Positions 36,701 through 46,729 of a stretch of 64,000 nt of DNA are shown in pieces. The stretch lies in NCBI GenBank assembly GCA_004194705.1, contig SADC01000344.1, positions 62,001 through 126,000 on the forward strand, given 5' to 3'. The notes under the pieces were generated by a model. That model searched no databases, was not told where the DNA came from, and saw only the letters and a program-made list of their open reading frames with translations. How positions within the stretch are numbered: position 1 is the stretch's first letter; every line of letters begins with the position of its first letter. Source of the DNA: Ditylenchus dipsaci (Eukaryota > Nematoda > Chromadorea > Rhabditida > Anguinidae). Position numbers and translations under genes: made by a program.

Positions 36701-38172
36701 TGAAAATAAAAACTTTTCTCAAAAAATTTGACTTCAGCTCATGAAGGCCAGATGGTCTTTTTAGGGAGTTCAAGTCCGACACTTTTTGTGACGAGGTAGA
36801 CGGGTTTTTATGGCAAAATAAAATATTCTAAAAACACGATCGTGAAAATGAGGATTTTTGCTATATTTTGGAATGAAGACTTGCGAGTCACATTTTTCAA
36901 AAGACTTAAAAATTTGGCTAAAAATTTTCGCATCCTATATGAGAACGTAGTGTCGGAGAAACGAGGTTTGACTGTATGTACATTTTGTAACTTTTGAAAA
37001 GAAAATAAACAGAGATGATCGGCAGCCCATTTTACTTGCCTAAATAAATAATGAATAAAAAATTAGCATGTAAAAACAAAATTGTTTGTTTTTTAGTCAT
37101 TAGGTCATTGCTATTCAACCAGACTGTCAAGGAGGCCGTAGATGCACCCAGATTCCACAATCAATTTTTGCCTCACATCACTGAGTACGAACGCTCGATT
37201 CCTCCAGTAATTTTGCCTTATAAACATTTTTTTTTATTTTGAATCCAAATTTAAGGCAATCATTCAAAACTTGACCAAAGAGCATCATCAAAATATGACA
37301 ATTATTGAAAAGCAGCCAAGGTGAAAATATATCGAAAATTCGACCTTACTTGGATATACACCCCCCCCCCCCCAATCAACTTTTTTTAAAAGTGTTTCCA
37401 AACACCCTATATCGACCTAAAATGGCCTCAGGAATTCAAAAAAGAAATTATTTTTAAGTTCTGGTCAATATAAAATTCAGTTTTGAGCTTTTTTGAAATC
37501 TCAACTTTTTACCTGTTTTACCATGTTTTTCAACGTGGGACTTGGCAAAAAGAGCCTCTCAATGCATTTTTGTTCAAGAGTCTTGCTCGGAATTATGTCT
37601 AAGGTAAGTGAGTGCGCGCATCTCTAACCAACCAAGCCCCTGCGCCCCGAAGGGGCGCAGGGGGCTTGGTTGCTTGGGGTTGAGATGCGTACACCCACAT
37701 ACCTTAGACGCAAATCACTCGAAAGTGACTCTGGATGCATAAAAAGTGTATGCATCCCAGAGTTTATTTATGCGGTAGGCCCCAGTCAACAAAACTATGT
37801 TCAACATCTTCCTTTTGTTTAAAATTGTTCTCTTTTTTGGTCCATTTCCACCCAAATACAGACCTGAATCCCTTTAAAAATGGTCAAAATGGGTGATTTT
37901 GGGTGGTCCCAAAACTCAATTTTTTATTGACCAGAACCTAAAAATAATGTCTTTTTTGAACTCCTGAGACCATTTTAGGTCGATATAGGGTGTTTGGAAA
38001 CACTTTTAAAAATTTGATTTGGGGGGGGGGGTATATCCAAGTAGCGGCGAAAATTTCTTGTCACACTCATTTTTTCAGTGTGGTTCAAGCACTATTGGTT
38101 ATGGAAGATGGCTTTATCCACGGAAATTCTGACTTTCGCAGGAAAACGGCTACATACCCTGCGGGATATTAA
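27714..38172 (+). CDS. gamma-glutamyltranspeptidase, type II membrane protein
   Basis: Cleaves gamma-glutamyl bonds of glutathione and its conjugates at the cell surface. 22 exons: 27714-27827, 28471-28522, 28600-28694 (two hydrophobic exons, FAIVAAVLCIMFM and IATIGLAILLGVKL, one membrane anchor), 28753-28914 (CSEIGR), 29090-29211 (NPQNSGIGGGFLMTIYN), 29265-29492 (TIDARETAP, LAREGFP), 29546-29565, 32127-32172, 32232-32340, 32591-32608, about 32654-32703, 32748-32787 (GGYVTVED), 32889-32943, 33005-33061 (PPPPSSF), 33115-33268, 33330-33491, 35753-35915, 35963-35986, 36298-36358 (MVIGASGGSRI), 37097-37206, 37256-37320, 38079-38172 (stop TAA). The catalytic threonine that starts the small subunit is codon 33427-33429 in DHGTHVTALD, followed by SATSTINL. 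Exons 1, 4, 5 and 6 have one-base losses. The acceptor before 32654 is poor. Several introns hold transposons. Confidence 0.95.
30212..30415 (+). mobile_element. pogo-like MITE (AACGCCACC cassette)
   Basis: TA then CAGTCAAACCTCTATATAAC, followed by repeats of TATAACGCCACC. A complementary GTGGCGTTAT and ACAACGTTATAAGG lie at the right end, where the terminal CTG is eroded. Inserted in the foldback 30020-31050. Confidence 0.75.
30425..30792. repeat. nested foldback element
   Basis: GGAGCTCTGATATTGGGAAG near 30430 pairs with CTTCCCAACTTCAGAGCTCC near 30766; the interior TTCAGCATAGTTGATTTGTA pairs with TACAAATCAACTATTTTGAA near 30659. Nested inside 30020-31050 beside the MITE at 30212. Confidence 0.85.
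31180..32035. repeat. foldback element with a tRNA-like block in each arm
   Basis: GAACATATGGTAGAGACG near 31213 pairs with CACTACCATATGTTCCCT near 31990; GATTCGGAAAAACCCTATA pairs with TATAGGGTTTTCCGAATC near 31964. Between them CTCGAGTACCCTCTCGAGTT (31427) pairs with AACTCGAGAGGGTACTC (31777). In the GGT intron before exon 8. Confidence 0.85.
31390..31457 (+). tRNA. tRNA-like sequence, pseudogene or tRNA-derived
   Basis: TAGTGGTTAAGCG resembles a tRNA D-arm/A-box, GAGTTGAACCC a B-box with one base missing, and GTCC / GGAC can close an acceptor-like stem. Anticodon arm not clear. A mirror copy lies at about 31752-31822 in the other arm of the foldback, so this is part of the element rather than an isolated gene. 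Confidence 0.35.
33806..34871 (+). mobile_element. CCGTATTT-family element encoding a DNA-binding protein
   Basis: The 25-bp TIR starts CCGTATTTCCTCTAATAGG and is exact at the other end. Copies of CTCTAATAAGCGCACC occur at both ends (two on the left, at least four on the right). The left flank is TA; the right flank is TC, so the duplication is not intact. 1.07 kb, in the GGT intron between exons 16 and 17. Confidence 0.92.
34044..34683 (+). CDS. pogo/CENP-B-type DNA-binding protein without catalytic domain
   Basis: Two or three exons. The first (acceptor CAG at 34043) gives YYTAELKLKVVKHAQEFSN and KFGVDCKKVIEWVKQ, a psq/CENP-B N-terminal helix-turn-helix. The second, about 34320-34520, gives GGGRPFKDLDIQLAAWVRER and SHTILQHEAVQMF, and about 34562-34683 gives GWLMKFLQRHNFQLR and KPPSDYVQKIVDFDV with a stop: together the CENP-B/Tc5-type second helix-turn-helix. 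Pogo transposases continue into a DDE domain; here only about 190 bp separate the stop from the TIR, so none is present. It may bind the CTCTAATAA repeats and act as a repressor or accessory factor. That role is inference. Confidence 0.75.
34890..35680. repeat. foldback element with GGCGGCC tandem motifs
   Basis: ATTTGGCCGCC-type units (about four) at 34940-35030 are mirrored as GGCGGCCAAATT at 35548-35645. Further in, AGTAATTTTGCTCTTAATGA pairs with TCATTAAGAGCAAAATTACT near 35480 and ATAGGATAAAGTTAGAAAAT with ATTTTCTAACTTTATCCTAT near 35398. GGT intron between exons 16 and 17. Confidence 0.88.
36610..36765 (+). repeat. dispersed repeat, partial copy
   Basis: CACCCCCAATTTTTGAAAAA with ACACGTCCTAAGCTA closely matches the left arm of the foldback at 19200-19945. 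Only this arm is clear here. In a GGT intron. Confidence 0.65.
36960..36978 (-). mobile_element. isolated pogo-like TIR end
   Basis: AACGAGGTTTGACTG followed by TA is the right terminus of the CAGTCAA family. A matching left end is not evident, so it is a truncated copy in a GGT intron. Confidence 0.5.
37334..38057. mobile_element. foldback element A, intact copy
   Basis: Ends TTACTTGGATATAC and GTATATCCAAGTAG, each followed inward by a long C or G run. The arms pair for about 330 bp: TCGACCTAAAATGGCCTCAG (37413) with its near-complement near 37966, and ACCTTAGACGC near 37700. The centre has a strong GC-rich hairpin, GCCCCTGCGCC / GGCGCAGGGGGC. Same family as 47911-53826. Located in the last GGT intron. 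Confidence 0.92.
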
Positions 38173-38404
38173 TATTTCTGGTTTTTGTATATGACTGTAC
38201 TACTCTACCAATTAGGAGCGATTGCAACATGTTGACCAACAAAAAGTCATTTTGTTACAGGTTATCTGTGATTTTCATAAATCGTTTGTTATATTTGTTG
38301 AATAGATTTTTTATTATTTAACTTTCATACAGTAACCCGCGCCATATTCAAGTTCCTTCCTGAGCTGGCTCTATGATTTTTTTAACCTCAATTTTTGAAG
38401 TTTT

Positions 38405-38967
38405 TTGCTAGTTCTGCTATGTCTGCTACCACCTATCGCAAGGGTTCCGATTTTACCGGTTATTTTAAAAAAATCTTGTAATTTTTCATTCGAAAAACAA
38501 AACCTCAATATAGTTGACCTTTTTTTAAAAATAGATAGTCACTACACCGAGGTCTTTTTTTTGAAGGACCATCGCCGTTGCCGTCAACGAGAATTCCACA
38601 CGTTTGAATGCGCGCGGACACTTTTTTATTCCGAAAGTATTAGAAAATTTTTTAGTAAACTAATAATTAAATTATCAAAAGCAAAGCGGAAGGAATAATT
38701 TCGCAATAAAACAAGTGTCCGCGCGCATTTAAAGTTGTGAAATTCTCGTTGTCGACAACGGCGATGGTTGCTTTAAATTGCACAATAACACAATTTTTAA
38801 ATGCAATAAGAATTTTCGCGATATTTGATACCAGAATATCGTAACAAAACTGGCAAAAAAATAATATTAGACAATATAAGATAATATTGAGGATTGGGCA
38901 CGAAAAAGTGTCAGATCCAGCGTGGAACCAACTTGCATAGGGTGCTACTATCTCGAGGTTTGACTGT
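38405..38967. repeat. nested inverted repeat with pogo-like right end
   Basis: GACCATCGCCGTTGCCGTC (38568) pairs with GACAACGGCGATGGTT (38753) and TGCGCGCGGACACTT with AAGTGTCCGCGCGCAT. Further out, GAGGTTTGACTG then TA at 38952-38965 is a CAGTCAA-family right terminus; a left terminus near 38400 is not clear. It begins 230 bp beyond the GGT stop codon. Confidence 0.65.
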
Positions 38968-39129
38968 ACTCGAAGCTTTTTTAGTTTTAATTAAACTTTT
39001 ATATAAGTAGAAAAAAGTTAATTCTGTTTTTAAATAAATCTTTCTATTATCTGTAGTTGCATATTTGTAATGGTCTATGTAAAAACTTGTTTTAACCACT
39101 AACTTTAAAAAGAAGTGATAATAACTTGG

Positions 39130-39740
39130 TTTGTTAAGATTCGATATTTTGCCCCTACCAGTTGTTCGGGTTAAATTTTGTTTGTTCCTCTTAGTTTAGC
39201 AATTAAATATGTAAAGAATGTTCTTTTTACATGTTATTTTTCTTATTACTTTACGGATATCGATTTTTTTTGGTGCAAAAAGGATCTTTTTTGGTGCAAA
39301 TTTACTTTTTGTAGCGCAAATTTTATTTTTGCGTTTTTTTTATTTAATATTTCAACCTTTTTTCAAAAGTGATAACACCACCAAGTAGCTCTGCGATTAT
39401 TTTTCTAACAAAATATAATTTAGTGCAACATTTTCGTAAAAAATGTAGCACAAAAAGGGTAGAACTATAAAGCAAGTCAGAAAAAATGATTTGGTTCATA
39501 ATTTTATCTTTTTGTAATACTTTTGTAAGCAATGTTGCAATAAATAATACTTTATCACAAACTAGAATCGAAGGGCTATCAGATGCTGTTTTCATCATCA
39601 GAAAAAGATTGCAAAATCAAAAAGAAAACCGCAAAACCAAAATTTGCGCAAAAAAGAAAGTAAATTTGCACCGAAAAAGCCTTTTTGCATCAAAAAAACA
39701 TAAACCTTACTTCACGAATTAAACATCACTTCATCAATGT
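39130..39740. repeat. foldback element family G, copy 1
   Basis: TTTTTGGTGCAAATTTACTT (39290) pairs with AAAGTAAATTTGCACCGAAA (39658), and GCAAGTCAG / the region around 39480 is the centre. A related single arm (AGTGATAACACCACCAAGTAG versus AGTAATAACACTAAGAGGTA) lies at 59060-59160. Confidence 0.75.
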
Positions 39741-40872
39741 TATGTTTATGTTTTTATTTTTTTGTATTAATGAGATCAGTTATAATAAAATTCCGGTCCT
39801 AGTGTACAATCGCGATGTTTTTTGCCTCGGTCGCCCCTGTTGATTTTTTAGAGAATCTTTTTTAAAATTATTTCTTTCCTTACCATTTTGATAATATGAA
39901 GGATATTGAATAGCGGACGCCAGTGTTATATACCTTCCCTAAAAAAGCTAGTGTTACATACCCTTCAAAGTAATTGTTGGAGTGTAACTGAAAATACCAT
40001 TTTTGAAGCAAAAAATTGTACGAAAAACACCTTGTTAGGAATGGCTAGGTGCTGAGCCTAAACCTAAGCCTACGGGCCAAAGCCTAAATATTGGGTGAGG
40101 TATATTCTAGTAGCTTTTTTGGGAATAGTATATTACACTAGCACCGAACAGTGCAATTTACAAGAAAAAGGCTAGTATCACGTACTTTGATTAAAAACTA
40201 TAATAGCAAAATTTGCGATATCCTCTACCAATTTATTACATTTTAGGTCAAAATGGCGTTACATCCAAATGTCACCTGTCTGGATGCCCCTTGAGCGAGT
40301 AGTAAATAAGTGGGAGGCGCGAACGCCGTCCCACACACGCAAAAATTTAGCTGTTGGCCTACCCCAGTTTGGAGCCGCCATACAGGTCAGCCTGCGCCTC
40401 AAGTGCAATGGGCAAGCCTCACCATAGAGCCGAGGTCTTGGTGATCACCTCGAACTCCCAGCCAGGTAAGTTTATGAGCTATCTACGAATGCTAGATATG
40501 GAAGAAGGAAGGTTGTAAAGGGATGGGATAGATGCACAGACAGACAACTAGACAACACAGTGCTCTCTCACACACCCTCTCTCTCTAACCAGGCAACCTC
40601 AAGTAGTGTTTTGTCAAAGACTTCAATGACAAGGGAAGTAACTCAGATGTCATTCAGAGAACGGGAGACGACTCATTTTTTGTTGACTATTCTTGCAGAG
40701 AATCCGCAGCTTTAGTGTGAAAGTGGTTGCCCCGACCTCGCGTTATTAGGAAAACTCGGAGATATAACCTATTGAAGTTACCATTTGGCCGTGATGCGTG
40801 AATCGTCGTTTTTTTTTTAATTTTTAGATGATTTTTATTTTGTTCACACAATTTTTATCTTAAGTTGTAGAC
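39741..40872. other. intergenic, no gene recognised
   Basis: A loose inverted repeat spans 39905-40235. 40250-40760 is less AT-rich than its surroundings (GGGAGGCGCGAACGCCGTCC) and has CACACACCCTCTCTCTCT low complexity near 40568, but I see no protein family. Confidence 0.35.
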
Positions 40873-41022
40873 TGTTGTGTGGAAAGGTTATTCGTAATTG
40901 TATTTGTCTTGACAGGACATCGAGTCTTCTGTTGACTCGTGTCCTCTGTTCTCTAATTGTTATCATTCCTGTTTCCGATATAAACTATCTTGTTGGTTCG
41001 CTCTGCTCTCGAGAACACAACA
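40873..41022 (+). mobile_element. solo LTR (150 bp)
   Basis: Begins TGTTGTGTGG and ends GAACACAACA (TG...CA termini), flanked by the exact 5-bp duplication TAGAC (40868-40872 and 41023-41027). ATATAAACTA near 40978 could be a TATA element. No internal retrotransposon sequence adjoins it, so it is a recombined solo LTR. Confidence 0.85.
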
Positions 41023-41236
41023 TAGACCTTTAGTAGAACCCTAAGAGTGGGCAGGGGAACCCTAAACGCATCGTACCTCCCCCAAATGGATATCAACCTA
41101 CAGAATCCGAAATTTTGGATTTAGCTGAAAGTAATTCAAAACCATTGTTCCCTATCCAGAAAAGTGTCCTGAATACGGTTTGTCAAGACTAAACTAATAT
41201 TTTGACTAACTATAATCTTAATACTCTGGTAAATAC

Positions 41237-42783
41237 CAGAGGTGGGCAAAATCAGATCAATTCAGATCGCCAAAGATCATATCAGATCGACATGACAAAT
41301 TTAGTTGACAAAATAGGCAAATTAGGCGAAATTTTGGGGGAATTCAAATTTTTCAGCCAGAAAATAACTTGAACCCCTGAAAGGTGGATTTTTGGGTTTC
41401 TACGAGAGGAGTGGCTGAAATTTTTGCGAAAATTCAATTGCGCTTATCAGATTTTCCGTTTGATCGGCTCAATCGCCCAGAATCTCACCCTCAACCATTC
41501 AGAACACCCTAAACGTTTTTATACCACTCCCAACCAGAAACTAAGTACCTTCAGCCAGTTTTTAGGGTGGTTTGGGTGTTTCTGAATGGTTTTGTGTGGC
41601 ATTTTGAGCGATTGAGCCGATCGAAGTAGGATTCTGATGCGCGCAATCGATTTTCGCAAAAAGTCACCACCTCTTTAGTGAACCCCGAAAAACCAATTTT
41701 TAGTGCCTTTCGGCTACTCTAGGGTGAGATTCTGAGCAATTTAGCCGATCAACCGGAAATCTGATAAGCGTAATCGAATTTTCGCAAAAAAGTTCACCCT
41801 TTTAGTAAACCGCCCGAAAACCAAGTTTCAGTGGCCTTTAGCCTTTCTAGAGGGGGATTCTGAGCGATCCAAGTCGTTTTCAGACTAGAAAATTTGAATT
41901 CCCGCAAAATTTAGGCTATTTTGACAAAAATATTTGTCAGATCAGATCGATCTGAACTAGAGTTGCTGAATGGATAATTATCCGGACAATTATCCGGATA
42001 ATTATCCGGCTATTTATTCGTAATAAGCCGACCATATAAAATACGGCTGATTATAATTATGTTGCTCAGAATAAATAGTTGTTCGAAATGTTGTTTTCCT
42101 GATATGGGAACTTAGACTCGGTGTTATGGTTTCCCAAAATCATAATGTATATTTTGCCGTTATCGAAAATCAATGAAAGAATGTGTTGGGGAGAATTCGT
42201 ATGGCTAAACTACACAATCTTGAACTTGCTCAAAATCAATTTTCAACCACTTTTTTTCGATATTTCAAGGGTTGAAACGTGTAGAAAACATGTTTTTAGG
42301 GCTCCGACGACCATTTTTAGAAAAAAAAATTTCGACCGAAAATCGACTTTTTGCCTTGGGGGGACCAAGATAAGCCAACCTGAAAGGGTACGCCGGTCTA
42401 TTCGAGAAGGAGCGCACGTCAAACGCCGAAGAGGAAGACGACGGAAGTGAAACAGAAATGGCAGATAAACAAAATTTTGCCGATAATGATTTATTCCTCG
42501 ATGATTATGATTGAACCGCCATGATATGTATTATAATTGTCAATGAAGTTGGTTTGTGTATAAATTCAAGGATTTATGCAATTTTTGATCAATTACCGAT
42601 ATAAAATCATAATTAGCCGGTTTTTTGGCTAATTATGGATAATTATCCGGATAATTATCCAGATAATTATCCGATTTTTAATTACCCGGCTAATTAAGCA
42701 ACTCTAATCTGAACTGATATGATCTTCGGCGATCTGATGTGATCTGAACTGATCTGGATCGATCTGATATTTGCCCACCCCTG
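41237..42783. mobile_element. non-autonomous hAT-type element
   Basis: TIR CAGAGGTGGGC / GCCCACCCCTG with an exact 8-bp duplication GTAAATAC on both sides (41229-41236, 42784-42791). Subterminal GATCAGATC and TCAGATCGATCTGA-type motifs are mirrored at the two ends. About 800 bp remain once the inner element is removed, and no transposase is seen. The interior pair 41410-41590 / 41590-41880 is itself a loose inverted repeat. Confidence 0.92.
41958..42706. mobile_element. second 8-bp-TSD element nested in the first
   Basis: Begins TAGAGTTGCT, ends AGCAACTCTA, flanked by the exact 8-bp duplication ATCTGAAC (41950-41957, 42707-42714). Both ends carry arrays of ATAATTATCCGG. The 749-bp interior has an Arg-rich open stretch (42350-42450) that I do not regard as a gene. 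hAT-like by duplication length. Confidence 0.9.
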
Positions 42784-43069
42784 GTAAATACCCACTCTAA
42801 GGTGGTCGATATTAAATTTTCGGGAATTATTCTGAATAGGTAGACAAATTGTGATATCCTTATTGAAAATAGATGCCTAGACAGATTCCAAAGAGTAAAA
42901 CCGGGGTTGAACTTATCAATTCCTTCGAAAAATTAGAAAGTCTCCCATACATGGAGGACTGGTTATACTCCAGGTCACTTCCGGTTCAGTAAAGAATGAG
43001 AGTATGTTCAAGTGAAGATGAAATAGAATAAAAGAAGGTTCAGAAAAGGTTTAAAAATAGAAAATTTTT

Positions 43070-43510
43070 AAATTTTTTGCACTTAAAATGAAGTTCATTT
43101 AAACTTCAAAAAAGATTTATTCGAGCTTAAGATGAAGTTCAATGAAGTTTCAATGCAATCTTCTATACACCACCACGTCATGTTCAGTTGAACTTCAAGA
43201 TAACCTCCGCTGAACCTTTTTTCAACCTACTTAGAACTTCATTTGAACTTCAAGATAACCTCCGCTGAACCTTTTTTCAACCTACTTAGAACTTCATTTG
43301 AACTTCAAGAGTGCCTTCAGAATGCCATCTGAACCTGCTCATTTTGAAGTTCATTTGAACACTAAATGAACTTCATTGCAGGTTCACGCAACTTTCAGTC
43401 GGTGTTCATATGAAGTTCGAACGAGATTCAGTGAACCTGCTATGAACCACCGTTCGCGGTGTATAGAAGGTTGCATTCAACCTGCATTGAACTTCGTTTG
43501 TTTTTGCAGT
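43070..43510. repeat. foldback with tandem GAACTTCA motifs
   Basis: ATGCAATCTTCTATACACCA (43154) pairs with GTGTATAGAAGGTTGCATT (43459). Between them a 55-bp unit (TAACCTCCGCTGAACC...) is repeated twice head to tail (43201- and 43256-), and GAACTTCA or its complement recurs throughout. Confidence 0.8.
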
Positions 43511-43777
43511 GTATTCCACGTTGACGTACAGCTGGACCATTTGAGTCCAAATGGGTAGGCTAGTTTAAAATCTAGTTTGAAAATTTATATGTCAGGTACG
43601 GTAACTCCGACAAAAAACGCACTAAAACATTTGCTACGAAACAGTCGTCGCACATTGAAACAATTAAAGTGATAAAAACCACAAATAGAGACCCTATTTA
43701 GTTATGGCACGATTCGGGTGGGTTTGGTATCTATCATACAGATGATTGGTGACAATACTTGGGGTATCATACATATA

Positions 43778-43905
43778 CCGTATTTCCTGTAATTTAGCCA
43801 CCCCCCTCGTAATTTAACCTCCCCCTGTAGTTTAGCCCCCTCAAGAGAGGATCCAAAAATTTAGCCCCGCATCTAATTTAGCCCCCCCCCCCTAAACCGA
43901 AAAAA
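43778..43905 (+). mobile_element. half of a CCGTATTT-family element (ATTTAGCC cassette)
   Basis: TA then CCGTATTTCCTGTAATTTAG, followed by further copies of AATTTAGCC and C runs. The right half is missing. Confidence 0.7.
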
Positions 43906-44654
43906 ATATATTCGTAGTCATTTGGGGTATATAACCAGTAGATTCGGTCATTTCATTCATTCTTAGGTTTTATGCTGTGGCGAGCGGTTGTGTTGGATCA
44001 GTTTTATGGTTCAATTAGTTTAGTTGGCTGGATCGTTCCGACTGTATGGGTTCAGCTAGATGAATCAGTCCAATTGGATGGATTGGTCCAAGTGTATTGA
44101 TCCAACTGACTGGATTGATTTATCTAGCCCTATATTTGACTATGATATTAACATTCCAAACCAAGAATTTTACATTAATTTTTAGTACAGGGTGGCGCAA
44201 ATTTTCGCCGGGATCGGTTTTGCTCATATCTTCTTCCATTGATCGTGTCTAGGCGAGATCTTTTTTATTATTTGAAAGAGGACACTCTGGGCAATCGGAT
44301 GACATCAAACAGGTAAAAACCAACTCGTATCAATCCCGACTCGCATGTCCCAACTCGTATCAATCCCAACTCGTCTCAATTTTACCTCGTCCTTATTGTA
44401 ACTCGTCTTCATTTGAGACCCTACATGGTTAAAATTTTTTATTTTTACTTCAAATCCATGCTTTATTCATTGGTGGAGCTTTTTCTGAAGAAATTATGTC
44501 CTGAGTGATCTAATTTTTGCTTTCATTATTATCCTAGGAGTATGGGTTCTAATTTTTCAGATGACAGTGATCAATTTCACATACTCGCAGTGTATAGGGT
44601 ATAAAAAGCTGGCAGTCACGCAAGCAGATGACCCAAATATGTGGGTTCCTGACA

Positions 44655-44785
44655 TTCCCGTAAATGAACTTTTACCTTAAAAATGTACTGAATATGATAG
44701 GCACCGGTGCCGGCACCTAGCTGAACATTTGCACCGGCACCGGTGCCTATCATATTCAGTACATTTTTAAGGTAAAAAGTTCATT
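44655..44785. repeat. near-perfect palindrome with GGCACCGGTGCC
   Basis: Arms of about 60 bp pair (CGTAAATGAACTTTTACC with its complement near 44770; TATGATAGGCACCGGTGCC in both). The loop is about 15 nt. GGCACCGGTGCC also recurs at 46730-46856, 2 kb away, inside the same MULE2. Confidence 0.85.
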
Positions 44786-45119
44786 TACGGGAATGAGTTT
44801 AGATGTTTCAAAGAAAAGTTTGGCTGTTCTTATCCTTTATAGTGACTACCTTTAAAATATGGTCACATTTATTTGGTTGATTATTTGATTATTTAACAAC
44901 ATTTATTTGGTTTCAAACCAACAATAGAAGATTTCAGAAAGAAGATTTCAGAACCAAAAATGTACAGTAAAAAAGTAATTTCAAAGGTAGTTGCTATAAA
45001 GGATAAGAACCAATTTGGCTTATACAGAAATATGAATTTTGCTAAGATCTGCAGGCGACTATCGGCGCCTATGGCGTTCGGGAACATTAGTGTTTCGGAT
45101 ACTGACTCTGTTGTTCGGG

Positions 45120-45490
45120 TAGAACATCCACCCTATCTGTTAACCCACCTACTCTACCTCGCCTACCTCGCCTATCCTCGTTTACCCTCGCCTACAGTCG
45201 CCTATCCTCGCCTACTGTTGAGTCTTAGCGGAAGGGAAGGAGCGAGATTGAACACAGCAAGAGAGAGAAGAGCGAGAGAGAGACACAGCTAGCTTTATTC
45301 TTTATTCCACTCAAGACTGATCTGAACACAGACGTTCAGATCCTTATATACTGTTTCACACAGCAATATGTATAAATCGTCGTAGGACAACAGACGATTT
45401 ATACCAAGGACACAACACCTACCCTCGCCTATCTTCGCCTACCTCGCATACTCTCGCCTAGCCTCACCTATCCTCGCCTACCCTCGCCTA
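45120..45490 (+). repeat. CCTAC/CCTCG minisatellite split by a solo LTR
   Basis: Degenerate units of CCTACCTCG and CCTATCCTCG occur at 45140-45215 and resume at 45418-45490. The LTR 45216-45417 was inserted into the array. Confidence 0.85.
45216..45417 (+). mobile_element. solo LTR (202 bp)
   Basis: Begins TGTTGAGTCT, ends GGACACAACA, flanked by CCTAC on both sides (45211-45215, 45418-45422). Contains CTTATATACTG, a possible TATA element. It shares its termini and design with the LTR at 40873 but is a different sequence. Confidence 0.82.
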
Positions 45491-45654
45491 TTTTGATAAT
45501 ATAACGTATACCTGACCTGGTCCCACGGTGTACGTTATATTAAAAATTGACTGTAGAGATTTCACCTTAACACTTAACTATCCTATCTGACTACCTTTCC
45601 ACCCTTACTGGCCATTTACCCACGCTACCTGCTGGAAAAGTGGGATTGAACACA

Positions 45655-46235
45655 AAAATTCACCTTAAATCCAGGCTAAATCCACTATCACCAATTTAGA
45701 GGGCAAGGAAAAAATTTTTAGAAGCAATTTCAATAATACGTGTTTGTGCTTGAAAGCAATTCAAGATGTTGTACTTGAAGGTTCAAGCAAGATATTGGAC
45801 ATATAATTGCCAAAAACTGGCTAAAAATTGGTTGTAAACAATAAACTCACCTTAAATCCAGGCTAAAAACAACCATCACCGATTTGGAGGGCAAGAAATT
45901 TTTTTTAGAAGCAACTTCAATAATGCGTTTTCGTGCTTAAAAGAAAGCCAATATGTTTTACTTAAGGGTTCCGGAGAGATGTCTGACATTAGTTTGCAAA
46001 AAATGGCAGAAAACTGGGCTTGAACACGAAAATTCACCTTAAATCCAGGCTAAAATCAACCATCCCCGATTTGGAGGGCAAAAAAAATAATATGGGCAAA
46101 AAAAATAATAAAAATAATATAACAATAATACGTGTTTGTGCTTAACAATAGCTAAGATGTTGAACTTGAGGGTTCCGGAAAGATATTAGACAAAAAATTG
46201 CTAAAAGTGGTCAAAAATTGGGTTGTAAAACAATG
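45655..46235 (+). repeat. tandem repeat, about 188-bp unit, three copies
   Basis: CACCTTAAATCCAGGCTAAA occurs at about 45660, 45850 and 46035, each followed by ATTTGGAGGGCAAG-like and AATAATACGTGTTTGTGCTT-like sequence. The third copy contains an AATAATA expansion. Confidence 0.85.
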
Positions 46236-46454
46236 ATTTTATAAAAAGTGTGACGCACGGACTCCACCTCCCCCCACCCAGATACTATATAGAGATTAAA
46301 TCAAGCAGCACACGACGATTTACGAGCAGTGGTCTAGAACGGCCTTTATGCCTTATTGAATTTATTGAGACATCTAAGAAGAGTCTTCCACGCTAGCTGA
46401 CGTAGCAGGGGATGGCAAGGTCACGAGTGCGATTTGTGATAGCTTCGGGAATAA

Positions 46455-46640
46455 TTAAACCAATTAATATTTTCAGTTGTTTGTTGAATCAGCTCACTTC
46501 CTTATTCTTGTAGTCAAGAGAATTGCTTTTGGTTGATCCTTTCCAAACTGTTTGAATGTATTGGTTCATTTCTTCATCCGATGGGTCTGAAAAGGGTTTC
46601 TCGGCCAGAGTTTTTCCAAATTCAAAAAAGCGAAGGAAAG
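46455..46640 (-). pseudogene. open stretch of unknown origin inside MULE2
   Basis: The minus strand reads GKTLAEKPFSDPSDEEMNQY and WKGSTKSNSLDYKNKEVS with codon-like composition. No start codon or recognised family. It could be captured host sequence or a relic of MULE2's own gene. Confidence 0.3.
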
Positions 46641-46729
46641 CGAATCCGTGGCACCATTAATCGAGTATAAATATATGACTTCATGTTTTACTGAAATTGA
46701 AAAAAATTCAAATTTTAGTTCAAAATAGG

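Noticed and set aside
37620..37690. tRNA or rRNA-like GC-rich segment
   Set aside because: It is the central hairpin of foldback A, and the same segment is present in copy B; no cloverleaf fits.
42121..42450. 109-codon plus open frame ending in an Arg-rich tail
   Set aside because: Inside a 749-bp non-autonomous element, with no recognisable domain; the Arg run comes from GAAGACGACGG-like low complexity.
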